A stretch of DNA of 64,000 nt from Streptomyces sp. F63 (GTDB lineage Bacteria > Actinomycetota > Actinomycetes > Streptomycetales > Streptomycetaceae): assembly GCF_018070345.1 (NCBI RefSeq), contig NZ_JAGPXX010000003.1:372001-436000 (forward strand), written 5' to 3'. Of the stretch, positions 53,921 to 61,242 are shown piece by piece. Within the stretch, counting starts at the first letter, position 1. The number at the start of each line of letters is the position of its first letter. Made by a program: the position numbers and the translations under genes. Under the pieces are notes generated by a model that saw only the letters and a program-made list of their open reading frames with translations, was not told where the DNA came from and searched no databases.

Positions 53921-56900
53921 CGCAGGGCTCCTTCGGTACGGGCGGTCCAGGACAGTGCGGCGGCGCGCGCGAGGCGGCGACAGGTGGCTTCGCCGTCGGG
54001 GTTGATGCCTGCGGTGCGGTTGTGGTGCATGTGTAGCAGGGATGGCAGAACGGCGACCGGTTCGGGGCCGTGCGCGCTGAGGGCTTGGCGGTAGGCGGCC
54101 AGGGCACCTCGCCGCAGGTTCCACGTCCTGGCGACCTGGTCGCCGTCGGGCAGGGCCTGCAGGGCGGCGTAGCCGTGACCTGGGGTGGTGAGGCGAACGG
54201 CTGCGGCGAGTACGTCGCGGGCGGCAGCCCGGTCCTCGTTCCTCAGGAGGTTCGTCGTCAGCCATGCCCGGCCCTCGGCCGATGAGCCGAGGAAGGCGTC
54301 GGCGATGTCCACGAAGCCGGCGGCGGTGACGGCCGGCCTGAGGTCATCGGGGAGGGGCAGGGCCAGCTGCGCGAGGGCGGCGGCGGAGTCGGTGGCGAAG
54401 ACTCGTTCGGCGGCCCGCAGGATGAGCCCGGTGCCGTAGCGTCCGGTCTCCGGCTCGTCGGTGTCCCACTGCACGCGCTGGAGCAGGCCCTCGGCCCGGA
54501 GTTCTGCCGCCCATGCGGCGACGCGCTGCGCGGCGTCACCGAAGGCGCGCGGGTTCGGCAGGCGGATCCGCAGGCGCAGGTGACTGTCGGGATCGGCGTA
54601 GCGGGTGAACCACCAGTCCGGTCCCTCGGTGCCCCAGTGGCTCAGCAGCCTCGGCAGGTGGGTGGTCAGCACCTCCGGCGCGCGGTCGGCGTTGCCGTAC
54701 AGCTTCAGGTACGCCCATGCGCAGGCGCCCGGCAGCCGGCCGGAGTGGCGGCCGACCACGGTCGCGGTCCGGCGGACGGGCGCGGGGGTGGGCTGCTGGT
54801 CGGCGGCGAAGGGGATGGTGATCTCGTGTGCGCGTCCCAGCCAACCGAACGCGCCCTCTGGGGGCGCCTCGTGCAGCGCCACGGTTTCGTTCCGGTCCAG
54901 TTCGGCGCGGAGGAATTGGACGTGGGCCGGTACGTCGAGGTCCAGGCGCAGCCGCTGGTCGTCGCTGCCGATGTAGACGGTACGCGGGACGCCGTAGCGG
55001 ATGCGCCAGTCGGTGAAGCGGAAGACCCAGTTGCCGCCGTCGCGGAGGTCTCGGGTGCGCAGTCGCCAGCAGGCGGCGGACAGGATGGTGCGTCCGACGC
55101 GCACTTCGGGCAGGAAGGGCAGTTGTGCCGCCGCGCCCCAGGCGAAGGGCAGGAGGACCGCGGTGTGCGCGCGGTGCAGTTCGCACACGAAGCGGACCAG
55201 CGGGTGGGTGGCGTGGCTGAGTTCCACCGCGTTCATCACGGACGGTTCGACCGGTCGGCCGGTGGACAGCGACACCAGGTACAGACGCTGGGCGTCGGCG
55301 ATGACGCCGAGGTCGTCCACGTCGAGCGTGGTGTGCGGGTTGTGCTCCCCCACGGAGAGCACGTCCGGCACGACGGCCGGGGCTCGTGCGACGTTGAACG
55401 TCGGCAGCCGCAGCGGTGGGCTGGAGACCTGGGCGCGGGCCGCGCCGGTGGTGAGCGTCGGCAGGGAGGCATACGCGGCGGTCATTCGCGCCTGGTCGGG
55501 CCGTTCCAGCATGGTCAGGAAGCGGCCGGTGGTGGTGCCGGCGGCCAGGGACAGCCCGGCCGTGGTGAGGGTGAACCGGCCGCGTTCCAGGTCTGTGAGG
55601 GTGGGCGACAGCACGGTGAAGCACAGTTCGGCGTGCGCGGGAACCCGGGCGGGCTCGCCGAGGGGCAGCGCCCGGATGTCCTGCTCGCTGAGGACGATCT
55701 CGCGCTGGTCGTTGAGGGCTGCGTGCTGGGCGAGCGCGAGGAGATGCTCGTCGCGGCGGCTGGTGCCCAGGACCGGACGCTTGAGGACCGTGCCGCGATA
55801 GCCGACGGGGAATCCGAAGCCGGTATCCGGGTCTGTGAGGTCCCGTAAGGGGACGGTGGCGCCCATGCCGTAGCGCTCCAGGAAACGGGCCCGGTAGTCG
55901 TTCCAGGCCGGGGAGCCGTTCGGGTACGGCGTGATCCGGGACATGACGTCCAGGGCGTGACCGGCCTCGCGGGTCACGATCTCCGGGAGGACGATGTCGC
56001 AGTCGGGCCGGAGGTTGACGACCAGGCCGCGGTCCGTGGTGCCGGCCAGGGCGTTCATCCGCGCGGTGGCCTGTGCTCGCATGATGCGTTGCCCGCCTGG
56101 TGAGCCGCTGTCGTGACGGGTGAGGAGCGTGTGGATCTGCCGCAGCTTCCCGGCCGTGTCAGGGGCGGCTGCAGTGGTTTCGAGCTGGCCGATCAGGTGG
56201 CCGAGTGCGTCGTCGCAGGTCATAGGGGCATGCAGGCAGCTCAGAAGCACGCGATGGGCGACGAGGTCGCGGAGCATGTCCGCGATGACCGTGGGCGGGG
56301 TACTGGGGTAGTCACCGCACAGCTTGGCCGCGAGGTCACCGACCGTGATGGGAGTCCGGGCCAGGGCCAGCACGGCTTCGACAACCGGGGTGCGCCGCAG
56401 CCGCGTGTCGGTGGGGCCGGCGGTGCCCGGCTGGTGCCGAACGGTCACTCGGGCGCCGCGCACGGTGCAGGCGGAGTTGGCGATGACGTGCAGGTGCCAC
56501 AGCACGTCCGGGTCGCGTTCGAGGGTGGTGATGACATCACTCAGCCACACCGCGTCGGCACGTACGAAGACGCGGTGGGCTGTGCCCCAGCGCACTCGTG
56601 CCGTGCGGCCGATGCGCAGAGGGGCCGGCCCGGCGAACAGCCCGAAGGGGGTGGCGCGGTGCTGCATCCGCAGCAGGTAACGGAGCAGGGAGATGGTGGT
56701 GCGCCGGACCAGGCGCGGGCGTCGGCGCTGTCCGCCGAGTACCTGGCGGATGGAATCGGCGAAGCGGGGTGCGGCGACTTCGATCGCGGCGGCCACGCCG
56801 TCCTCCGCCCAGACCCGAGCGCCCCACTCCCGCCACCGGTGCACATCGGCGGCGGTGTCGCTGTGCAAGTCCGGACAGGGAGGCAGGGTCGCCGCCGGCG

Positions 56901-56946
56901 GGAAGACGGATGCCCTGATCATGCCCGCATCAACAGCGTGATACAT
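53917..56946 (-). CDS. Class I lanthipeptide dehydratase (LanB), full length
   Basis: A 1009-residue LanB. The N-terminal glutamylation domain runs from about residue 30 to 700 (ARVWAEDGVAAAIEVAAPRFADSIRQVL, then RLRRTPVVEAVLALARTP, GLVVNLRPDCDIVLPEIVTREAGHALDVM). The C-terminal SpaB_C elimination domain starts near residue 720 (AWAYLKLYGNADRAPEVLTTHLPRLLSHWGTEGPDWWFTRYADPDSHLRLRIR). It dehydrates Ser/Thr of the precursor using glutamyl-tRNA. AGAAGGAG lies upstream of ATG 56946, which is 76 bp after the precursor stop. Confidence 0.92.
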   Translation of the reverse strand: MYHAVDAGMIRASVFPPAATLPPCPDLHSDTAADVHRWREWGARVWAEDGVAAAIEVAAPRFADSIRQVLGGQRRRPRLVRRTTISLLRYLLRMQHRATPFGLFAGPAPLRIGRTARVRWGTAHRVFVRADAVWLSDVITTLERDPDVLWHLHVIANSACTVRGARVTVRHQPGTAGPTDTRLRRTPVVEAVLALARTPITVGDLAAKLCGDYPSTPPTVIADMLRDLVAHRVLLSCLHAPMTCDDALGHLIGQLETTAAAPDTAGKLRQIHTLLTRHDSGSPGGQRIMRAQATARMNALAGTTDRGLVVNLRPDCDIVLPEIVTREAGHALDVMSRITPYPNGSPAWNDYRARFLERYGMGATVPLRDLTDPDTGFGFPVGYRGTVLKRPVLGTSRRDEHLLALAQHAALNDQREIVLSEQDIRALPLGEPARVPAHAELCFTVLSPTLTDLERGRFTLTTAGLSLAAGTTTGRFLTMLERPDQARMTAAYASLPTLTTGAARAQVSSPPLRLPTFNVARAPAVVPDVLSVGEHNPHTTLDVDDLGVIADAQRLYLVSLSTGRPVEPSVMNAVELSHATHPLVRFVCELHRAHTAVLLPFAWGAAAQLPFLPEVRVGRTILSAACWRLRTRDLRDGGNWVFRFTDWRIRYGVPRTVYIGSDDQRLRLDLDVPAHVQFLRAELDRNETVALHEAPPEGAFGWLGRAHEITIPFAADQQPTPAPVRRTATVVGRHSGRLPGACAWAYLKLYGNADRAPEVLTTHLPRLLSHWGTEGPDWWFTRYADPDSHLRLRIRLPNPRAFGDAAQRVAAWAAELRAEGLLQRVQWDTDEPETGRYGTGLILRAAERVFATDSAAALAQLALPLPDDLRPAVTAAGFVDIADAFLGSSAEGRAWLTTNLLRNEDRAAARDVLAAAVRLTTPGHGYAALQALPDGDQVARTWNLRRGALAAYRQALSAHGPEPVAVLPSLLHMHHNRTAGINPDGEATCRRLARAAALSWTARTEGALR

Positions 56947-57022
56947 CGCTGTGTCTCCTTCTCGTGACGATCGCGCGGGAGTCCGGGCCGGCCGGAGGCT
57001 CGGCCCGGACTCCCGCGGCATG

Positions 57023-57217
57023 TCAGCCGCCGATGCAGGTGCTGTTGGAGCAGGCGGACTGGCAGGTGGATCCGCAGTTGTCGCTGGTGTCGTTCAGCAG
57101 CGAACCGAGGACAGGGGCGGAAGCCACGGTCTCGATGCGGAGATCGAAGTCCGAGTCTCCAACGGTCCCGAAATCCGTAGCGGCCTTCAGGGCGATTCCG
57201 GTGTTCTGCGGTGCCAT
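57023..57217 (-). CDS. FxLD-family lanthipeptide precursor
   Basis: A 64-residue precursor peptide. GTGAGGAG lies just before ATG 57217. The leader contains the FxLD-type motif as FDLRIET at residues 24-30. The core, about residues 41-64, begins LNDTSDNCGSTC and ends STCIGG. It has four Cys (48, 52, 56, 61) and nine or so Ser/Thr around them, so up to four thioether rings can form. Asp43 and Asp46 and Asn42 and Asn47 lie at the core start and are candidate sites for the adjacent PIMT-like enzyme. It sits between the methyltransferase and LanB genes. Confidence 0.92.
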   Translation of the reverse strand: MAPQNTGIALKAATDFGTVGDSDFDLRIETVASAPVLGSLLNDTSDNCGSTCQSACSNSTCIGG

Positions 57218-57280
57218 CACGTTCTCCTCACTGCAAGAGCTGGGTGGATGTGCCATACGTCCTGGTCGAAGGCGTGCGCG

Positions 57281-58528
57281 TCACGGCCAGGAGATCGTGA
57301 CCCGCGTGTGCGGCCGGTCGATGACGCGGCCTGCGGGGAGCTGGTCGTCCGGCGTTCCGGCCGGGTGGATCTCGACGTGCGCGGGGTGTCCGCGGTGGCT
57401 GCGGTCCCAGGTCCGGATCTCCTCGACCAGGCGCTCGGCGACCGCCTTGCCCTGCGGCCCGTGGCCGACCGCACCCAGTTCGAACCGGTCCGGGTGGTCG
57501 GTACGGCGCACGGTCCGGTAGGCGAAGCTGTCGCCCTCCACGAGGGTCGGCACGCCGAGCGGCGAGGCGGAGGCGACCAGACCGCGCTGCCGGGCGGCGG
57601 GCTTCGCCGCCATCAGGGGCAGGTTGTCCAGGGCGGTCATCAGCCAGAGGTCCAGGTGCTCGTTGGACTCCTCGCCTGCGAGCGTCACTCCGGACCACGC
57701 CTCGGCGCGCGGTGCGTGCAGCGCGGCACGCAAGGCCTCGGGATCGGGCTCCGGGTGGCCGTCCAGGCGCAGGGCGACCTCCTCGCCCTGGGGGTCGTGA
57801 AGGACGGCCAGGCGTACCCGGTTCTCGCCGGCACCCTGCATCGGGACGAAGCCGCACAGCTCCAACCCGTCGCTGACCAAGTGCTCACCGTCGCGGACGA
57901 GGGCCACCGTGCGGGTCATGCCACGCATCCGCAGCGGCACCACGAGCCGTCCGCCCTGCTGGAGTTGGTGGACCCACGCGGGCGGGACATCCGCGGCCTG
58001 AACAGTGACGACGATACGGTCGTACGGTGCGTGGCCGGGTGCGCCGAGCTCGCCGTCGCCGGTGACCACAGTGACGTTGCGGTGGCCGGTCGCCGTGAGG
58101 AAGTCCTCCGCCCGCCGGGTGACATCCCGGTCGATGTCCATCGTGACGACGTGGCCCCGCTCACCCACCAACTCGGCGAGATAGGCCGCGTTCACCCCGC
58201 CCGACCCAATCTCCAGGACGCGCATCCCCGGCTGGATGCCGGCCTGCTCGATCTGCAGGGCCTGGATGCGCGGAGCCGACACCGAGCTGATGTCCACCCC
58301 CTCCGCGTCGGTCTTCGTCACCGCCGCGTACTCGGCGTCGTATGCCTTGGCCATGGCCAGCCCGGGAGTGGCCAGGTGCCGGGGGACCGAGCGGAACGCA
58401 GCCAGCACACGAGGGTCGCGGGCAGCACCCAACTCGATCAGCCGCTGCACCATGGCGTCACGCAGTTGCCGCTCGGACGCAGGGCTGTTGCCGCGGTTCC
58501 CGGTTGTCGTGCCGAAGGCGTCGTCCAC
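57281..58528 (-). CDS. FxLD-system methyltransferase (PIMT-like)
   Basis: A 415-residue protein. The N-terminal 200 residues are a protein L-isoaspartyl O-methyltransferase fold: RHLATPGLAMAKAY, SSVSAPRIQALQIEQAG in place of the SxPxx catalytic loop, and SAM-binding VLEIGSGGVNAAYLAELVG, then MDID and TVVTGDGELG. The remaining 200 residues form an extra domain with DPQGEEVALRLDGHPEPDPEAL. Homologues are known as 'methyltransferase, FxLD system'. In related clusters such enzymes methylate Asp, which then cyclises to succinimide and opens to isoaspartate. AAGGAG precedes GTG 58528. It is the first large gene of the operon. Confidence 0.92.
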   Translation of the reverse strand: MDDAFGTTTGNRGNSPASERQLRDAMVQRLIELGAARDPRVLAAFRSVPRHLATPGLAMAKAYDAEYAAVTKTDAEGVDISSVSAPRIQALQIEQAGIQPGMRVLEIGSGGVNAAYLAELVGERGHVVTMDIDRDVTRRAEDFLTATGHRNVTVVTGDGELGAPGHAPYDRIVVTVQAADVPPAWVHQLQQGGRLVVPLRMRGMTRTVALVRDGEHLVSDGLELCGFVPMQGAGENRVRLAVLHDPQGEEVALRLDGHPEPDPEALRAALHAPRAEAWSGVTLAGEESNEHLDLWLMTALDNLPLMAAKPAARQRGLVASASPLGVPTLVEGDSFAYRTVRRTDHPDRFELGAVGHGPQGKAVAERLVEEIRTWDRSHRGHPAHVEIHPAGTPDDQLPAGRVIDRPHTRVTISWP

Positions 58529-58642
58529 GAGCGTTCTCCTTGTCGGCGGTGTGCCGAGAGGGGTTGGGGGGCAGGGCGTTACAGAGGGGCCGATGACGGG
58601 CGCCGTCCTGGTGTCGACGCCCTCGCGGGTCGAGGTGTTCAG

Positions 58643-58744
58643 CTACGTCCCCGGGGCGGCATCGATGCTGTCCATGGTCAGCACCGTGTCGATCGGCAGG
58701 CTGCCAACGGCCGGCGCCTCGGATTCGTCCGCCACACCGGCCAC
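58643..58744 (-). CDS. Putative 33-residue Cys-free precursor-like peptide
   Basis: A short ORF upstream of the methyltransferase gene and co-directional with it. GTG 58744 has GGAGAGGAG exactly 7 bp upstream, one of the best ribosome binding sites in the window. The peptide is MAGVADESEAPAVGSLPIDT (residues 1-20) followed by 13 residues including MDSID and ending APGT. Residues 10-20 match the FxLD precursor's residues 34-44 at 7 of 11 positions (A-P-x-x-G-S-L-x-x-D-T). It has Asp at 19, 25 and 28, mostly before Ser/Thr/Ala, and no Cys. A second RiPP substrate or a decayed precursor copy is possible; coding is inferred only. Confidence 0.55.
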   Translation of the reverse strand: MAGVADESEAPAVGSLPIDTVLTMDSIDAAPGT

Positions 58745-58807
58745 CACACGTCTCCTCTCCGTACCGCAGCGCGGGACGGCTGCCTCCGTTGTCCGGGTTC
58801 GCGAACG

Positions 58808-58837
58808 AACGTAGAGCGAGCTCCACCCAAGTCCCAA
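58808..58837 (-). promoter_or_regulatory. Candidate promoter of the lanthipeptide operon
   Basis: On the minus strand, TTGGGA (plus 58832-58837), an 18-base spacer and TACGTT (plus 58808-58813). It lies about 60 bp upstream of the 33-residue ORF. The -35 is a 4 of 6 match, so support is moderate. Confidence 0.35.
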
Positions 58838-58942
58838 GAAGATTGCGCGAGTTTGCAGCAAGTCGATTGACGGCACCTGATGTGTCCCCGACCATCGTCG
58901 CGTCGAGCAAACCCGCGCAAGACTGCAGACGGGAGAACGACC

Positions 58943-59362
58943 ATGAAGCTACGGTTCCTCGGGAAGAACTCCACGACCGGCGACTGTCCGACCCTGTACG
59001 CCACGGACCGCGACACCTACCTCGTCCAGGGCTGGAGGATTTACGCGAACGACCTGCTGATGCGACTCGATGTCCCCGAGGGGCAGACGGCGGTGGAGGT
59101 GCCCACGGAGCTGTTCGAGCACCTCACGGAGGACGGCCTGCCGACCGGGGAGATCAGGCGCGTCGAGGACCCGGTCATGATCCTGACCCCGGACGGTACG
59201 TTCGTTGTCCAGGGCCGCGAGGTGACCGACCCCGAGGCCCTCGCCCAGATGGAGATTCCCGACTACGAGACCGTCGTCGAGGTCCCCAAGACCGCCATCA
59301 CCGCCCTACTGGAGGAACCGCGTGGAGCTGATCTCCAGCGCCGAGCGCAACCAGCTCTTTGA
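58943..59362 (+). CDS. Internally duplicated protein upstream of DUF6879 (unknown)
   Basis: A 139-residue acidic protein. It contains two similar blocks: residues 25-62 (TYLVQGWRIY to VEVPTELFEHLTE) and 86-124 (TFVVQGREVT to VEVPKTAITALLEE), each ending in V-E-V-P plus a helix. So it arose by duplication of a unit of about 40 residues. GGGAG lies upstream of ATG 58943. The next gene starts 41 bp inside its 3' end. No known domain is recognised; the context suggests regulation or immunity. Confidence 0.75.
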   Translation: MKLRFLGKNSTTGDCPTLYATDRDTYLVQGWRIYANDLLMRLDVPEGQTAVEVPTELFEHLTEDGLPTGEIRRVEDPVMILTPDGTFVVQGREVTDPEALAQMEIPDYETVVEVPKTAITALLEEPRGADLQRRAQPAL

Positions 59363-59846
59363 GAGCTTCGCGCAGGACGCATTCCACCTGGAGCTGAGGG
59401 ACGACTACTCCGTCCCCGGGGAGGAGAGCCCGTTCACAAGCTGGCTGCGCGGTGAGGCCGTCGACCACTCCTACATGGAACCGTGGACCCAGCTCATGCG
59501 GCGCGTCACCGGAGAAGGAAAGACAGTCCGACGCGTCCGTGTGGTCACCGAGCCGCACAGCCCCTACATCCAGTGGGAGCACGCCACCACCACCCTCAAC
59601 GAGGACGCGGGCGAGGAGATCCGCTGGCTGCCCCGGCACCGCCTCCCCGACGACATCACCTTCCCCCTGGGCGGCAACGACTGGTGGCTGTACGACAACC
59701 GCCTCCTGGCCGTGGGCCACTTCGACTCCGACGGCAGAGTGCTCGGTTCGGAGATCGTCGAAGACCCGGACACCGTGGCCGAGTGTGTGCGCCTGCGGGA
59801 TCTCCTGTGGGCCGCCGCCGTCCCACACCCCGAGTACAAGCCCTGA
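59322..59846 (+). CDS. DUF6879 family protein
   Basis: A 174-residue protein of the DUF6879 type: ISSAERNQLFESFAQDAFHLELRDDYSVPGEESPFTSWLRGE, then VRVVTEPHSPYIQWEHATTTLNEDAGEEIRWLPR and NDWWLYDNRLLAVGHF. GTG 59322 lies inside the previous gene (41-bp overlap), with GGAGGAACC upstream. Such proteins are regularly encoded next to XRE/DUF5753 regulators in Streptomyces, as here 7 bp downstream. The molecular role is unknown. Confidence 0.85.
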   Translation: MELISSAERNQLFESFAQDAFHLELRDDYSVPGEESPFTSWLRGEAVDHSYMEPWTQLMRRVTGEGKTVRRVRVVTEPHSPYIQWEHATTTLNEDAGEEIRWLPRHRLPDDITFPLGGNDWWLYDNRLLAVGHFDSDGRVLGSEIVEDPDTVAECVRLRDLLWAAAVPHPEYKP

Positions 59847-59853
59847 CCTTTCC

Positions 59854-60708
59854 GTGAGCACGCAAGTAGAAGAGATACTGCAAGCGCTGGGTGCCCGGCT
59901 GCGCGGCTTCCGCAAGGACGCCGGATTCACCAGCGGCCGGGCCTTCGCCCGTGCCGCCGCGTGGCAGGAATCGAAGGTCTCCCGCATCGAGAACGGAAAG
60001 CAGCGCCCCAGCGAGGACGACGTCCGCGTCTGGTGCGAGATCACCGGCCAGGACAACCAACTCGGCGACCTGACCGCCACCGTCCGCCATGTCGATGAAC
60101 TGTGGCTCGACATGCGGCGGCTCCTCCGGGCCGGCGCGGAGCAGCGACAGCGGCAAGCCCTTCCGGTCTACGGCAAGACCAAGGTGTTCCGCATATGGCA
60201 CCCCACAGTCGTCTGGGGGACCCTGCAGACATCCGAATACGCCTCCGCGGTCTTCGAACAGGTCGTCAGCTACTACGAGATCCCCAACGACGCCGAAGAG
60301 GCCGTGGCGAAGCGGCTTGAGCGGCAGCAGTACCTGTACCGGGGCGACCGCATCTTCAACGTCTTGCTCGGCGAACAGGCCCTCTACACCAACTTCGGGG
60401 GCCCGGACGTGATGAAGGGGCAGCTCGACCGGCTCCTGGCCGTGATGAGACTTCCCCGGCTCAGCCTCGGCATCGTGCCCCGCTCCGCGCCGGCCTCCAT
60501 ATGGCCGGGAAACTCGTTCTCGATGTTCGATGCCCGGCTTGTCCTCGTCGAGACCTACTCTGCGGAACTCTCCGTCACGCAGCCCCGAGAGATCGAGCTG
60601 TACACCAAGGCGTTCGCACTACTGAAGCAGTCAGCGGTCTACGGCACCGGGGTCCGGGACCTCATTCTCACAGCCATCCAGCACTTCGATCAGATGCCGA
60701 GCGACTAG
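59854..60708 (+). CDS. XRE-family regulator with DUF5753 domain
   Basis: A 284-residue regulator. Helix-turn-helix at residues 5-60 (LGARLRGFRKDAGFTSGRAFARAAAWQESKVSRIENGKQRPS). The DUF5753 domain covers about 95-280 (RIWHPTVVWGTLQTSEYASAVFEQ; LGEQALYTNFGGPDVMKGQL). Such proteins pair with DUF397 partners, as the BldB/WhiJ-type systems do, and the DUF397 gene follows at 12 bp. It may control the divergent lanthipeptide operon. GTG 59854 has few Shine-Dalgarno matches, so translation may be coupled to DUF6879. Confidence 0.92.
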   Translation: MSTQVEEILQALGARLRGFRKDAGFTSGRAFARAAAWQESKVSRIENGKQRPSEDDVRVWCEITGQDNQLGDLTATVRHVDELWLDMRRLLRAGAEQRQRQALPVYGKTKVFRIWHPTVVWGTLQTSEYASAVFEQVVSYYEIPNDAEEAVAKRLERQQYLYRGDRIFNVLLGEQALYTNFGGPDVMKGQLDRLLAVMRLPRLSLGIVPRSAPASIWPGNSFSMFDARLVLVETYSAELSVTQPREIELYTKAFALLKQSAVYGTGVRDLILTAIQHFDQMPSD

Positions 60709-60719
60709 GAGAGCCAACC

Positions 60720-60917
60720 ATGTGGCCCATGACCCCGAACTGGCGTACCAGCTCCTATACGAAGTCGGATACTTGCGTCGAAGTGGCCGACAACGTCCCG
60801 GACAAAATACTGGTCCGGGACACCAAGGACCGTGACCGCGCAACCATGAGCGTTCAGCCGGCCTCCTGGGGCGAATTCGTGGAATTCATCGGACAGGACA
60901 TCCGGGTAACCGACTGA
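60720..60917 (+). CDS. DUF397 protein
   Basis: A 65-residue DUF397 protein: WRTSSYTKSDTCVEVADN, VRDTKDRDRATM and SWGEFVEFIGQDI. AGGAGAG lies upstream of ATG 60720. Small DUF397 proteins work with an adjacent XRE/DUF5753 protein as a regulatory pair and in some cases behave like an antitoxin-toxin couple. It is the last gene of the regulatory block. Confidence 0.92.
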   Translation: MWPMTPNWRTSSYTKSDTCVEVADNVPDKILVRDTKDRDRATMSVQPASWGEFVEFIGQDIRVTD

Positions 60918-61242
60918 GAAACCGAGGTCGGCCTTCCACGTGGCAGGTTCCGCCGCAGGCCGGCGCAGTCCTGCAGGTCTTCCGAGTTGCCGGGGCTCGC
61001 GGCCGGCTGGACACAGGTGCCGTGGGCTCGGTCCGTGTTCGGAACGTTCCAGGGTCTGTCGGGAACGCGGAGGACGCGAGGCCGGAGGGCACGGCCGTCC
61101 GGGCGCGCGGGTGCCGTGTTGGTGTCCTTCCGGGCCCGGCGGCCGTACGGAGAGGGGCAGTCCGGATTGCCCCGGCGGACGGTGAACACCCGCCCGGCGG
61201 CCTCCGTATGGGAGGGAACACCCGTCCCCAGGAGGAGGCACC
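60918..61242. other. Spacer downstream of DUF397
   Basis: About 325 bp before the DUF4142 gene. It is GC-rich, with no convincing ORF, hairpin or promoter except the AGGAGGAGG ribosome binding site just before the next gene. It marks the boundary between the lanthipeptide-associated block and core genes. Confidence 0.5.

Larger units (their letters stand above)
58529..58942. other. Divergent intergenic region of the lanthipeptide cluster
   Basis: A 414-bp region between the leftward biosynthetic operon and the rightward regulatory genes. It contains the 33-residue ORF at 58643-58744 (minus), a candidate minus-strand promoter at 58808-58837 and, on the plus strand, a TTGACG box at 58867-58872 without a good -10. 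The 58800-58925 stretch is less GC-rich than its surroundings. Confidence 0.55.

Noticed and set aside
57281..58528. The methyltransferase as an ordinary protein-repair PIMT
   Set aside because: It is inside a lanthipeptide operon, has an altered catalytic loop and a large extra domain, unlike the short repair enzyme.
58867..58898. A plus-strand promoter for the regulatory genes at TTGACG
   Set aside because: The -35 is good but no TANNNT box is found at 16-19 bp, so it is not reported as a promoter.
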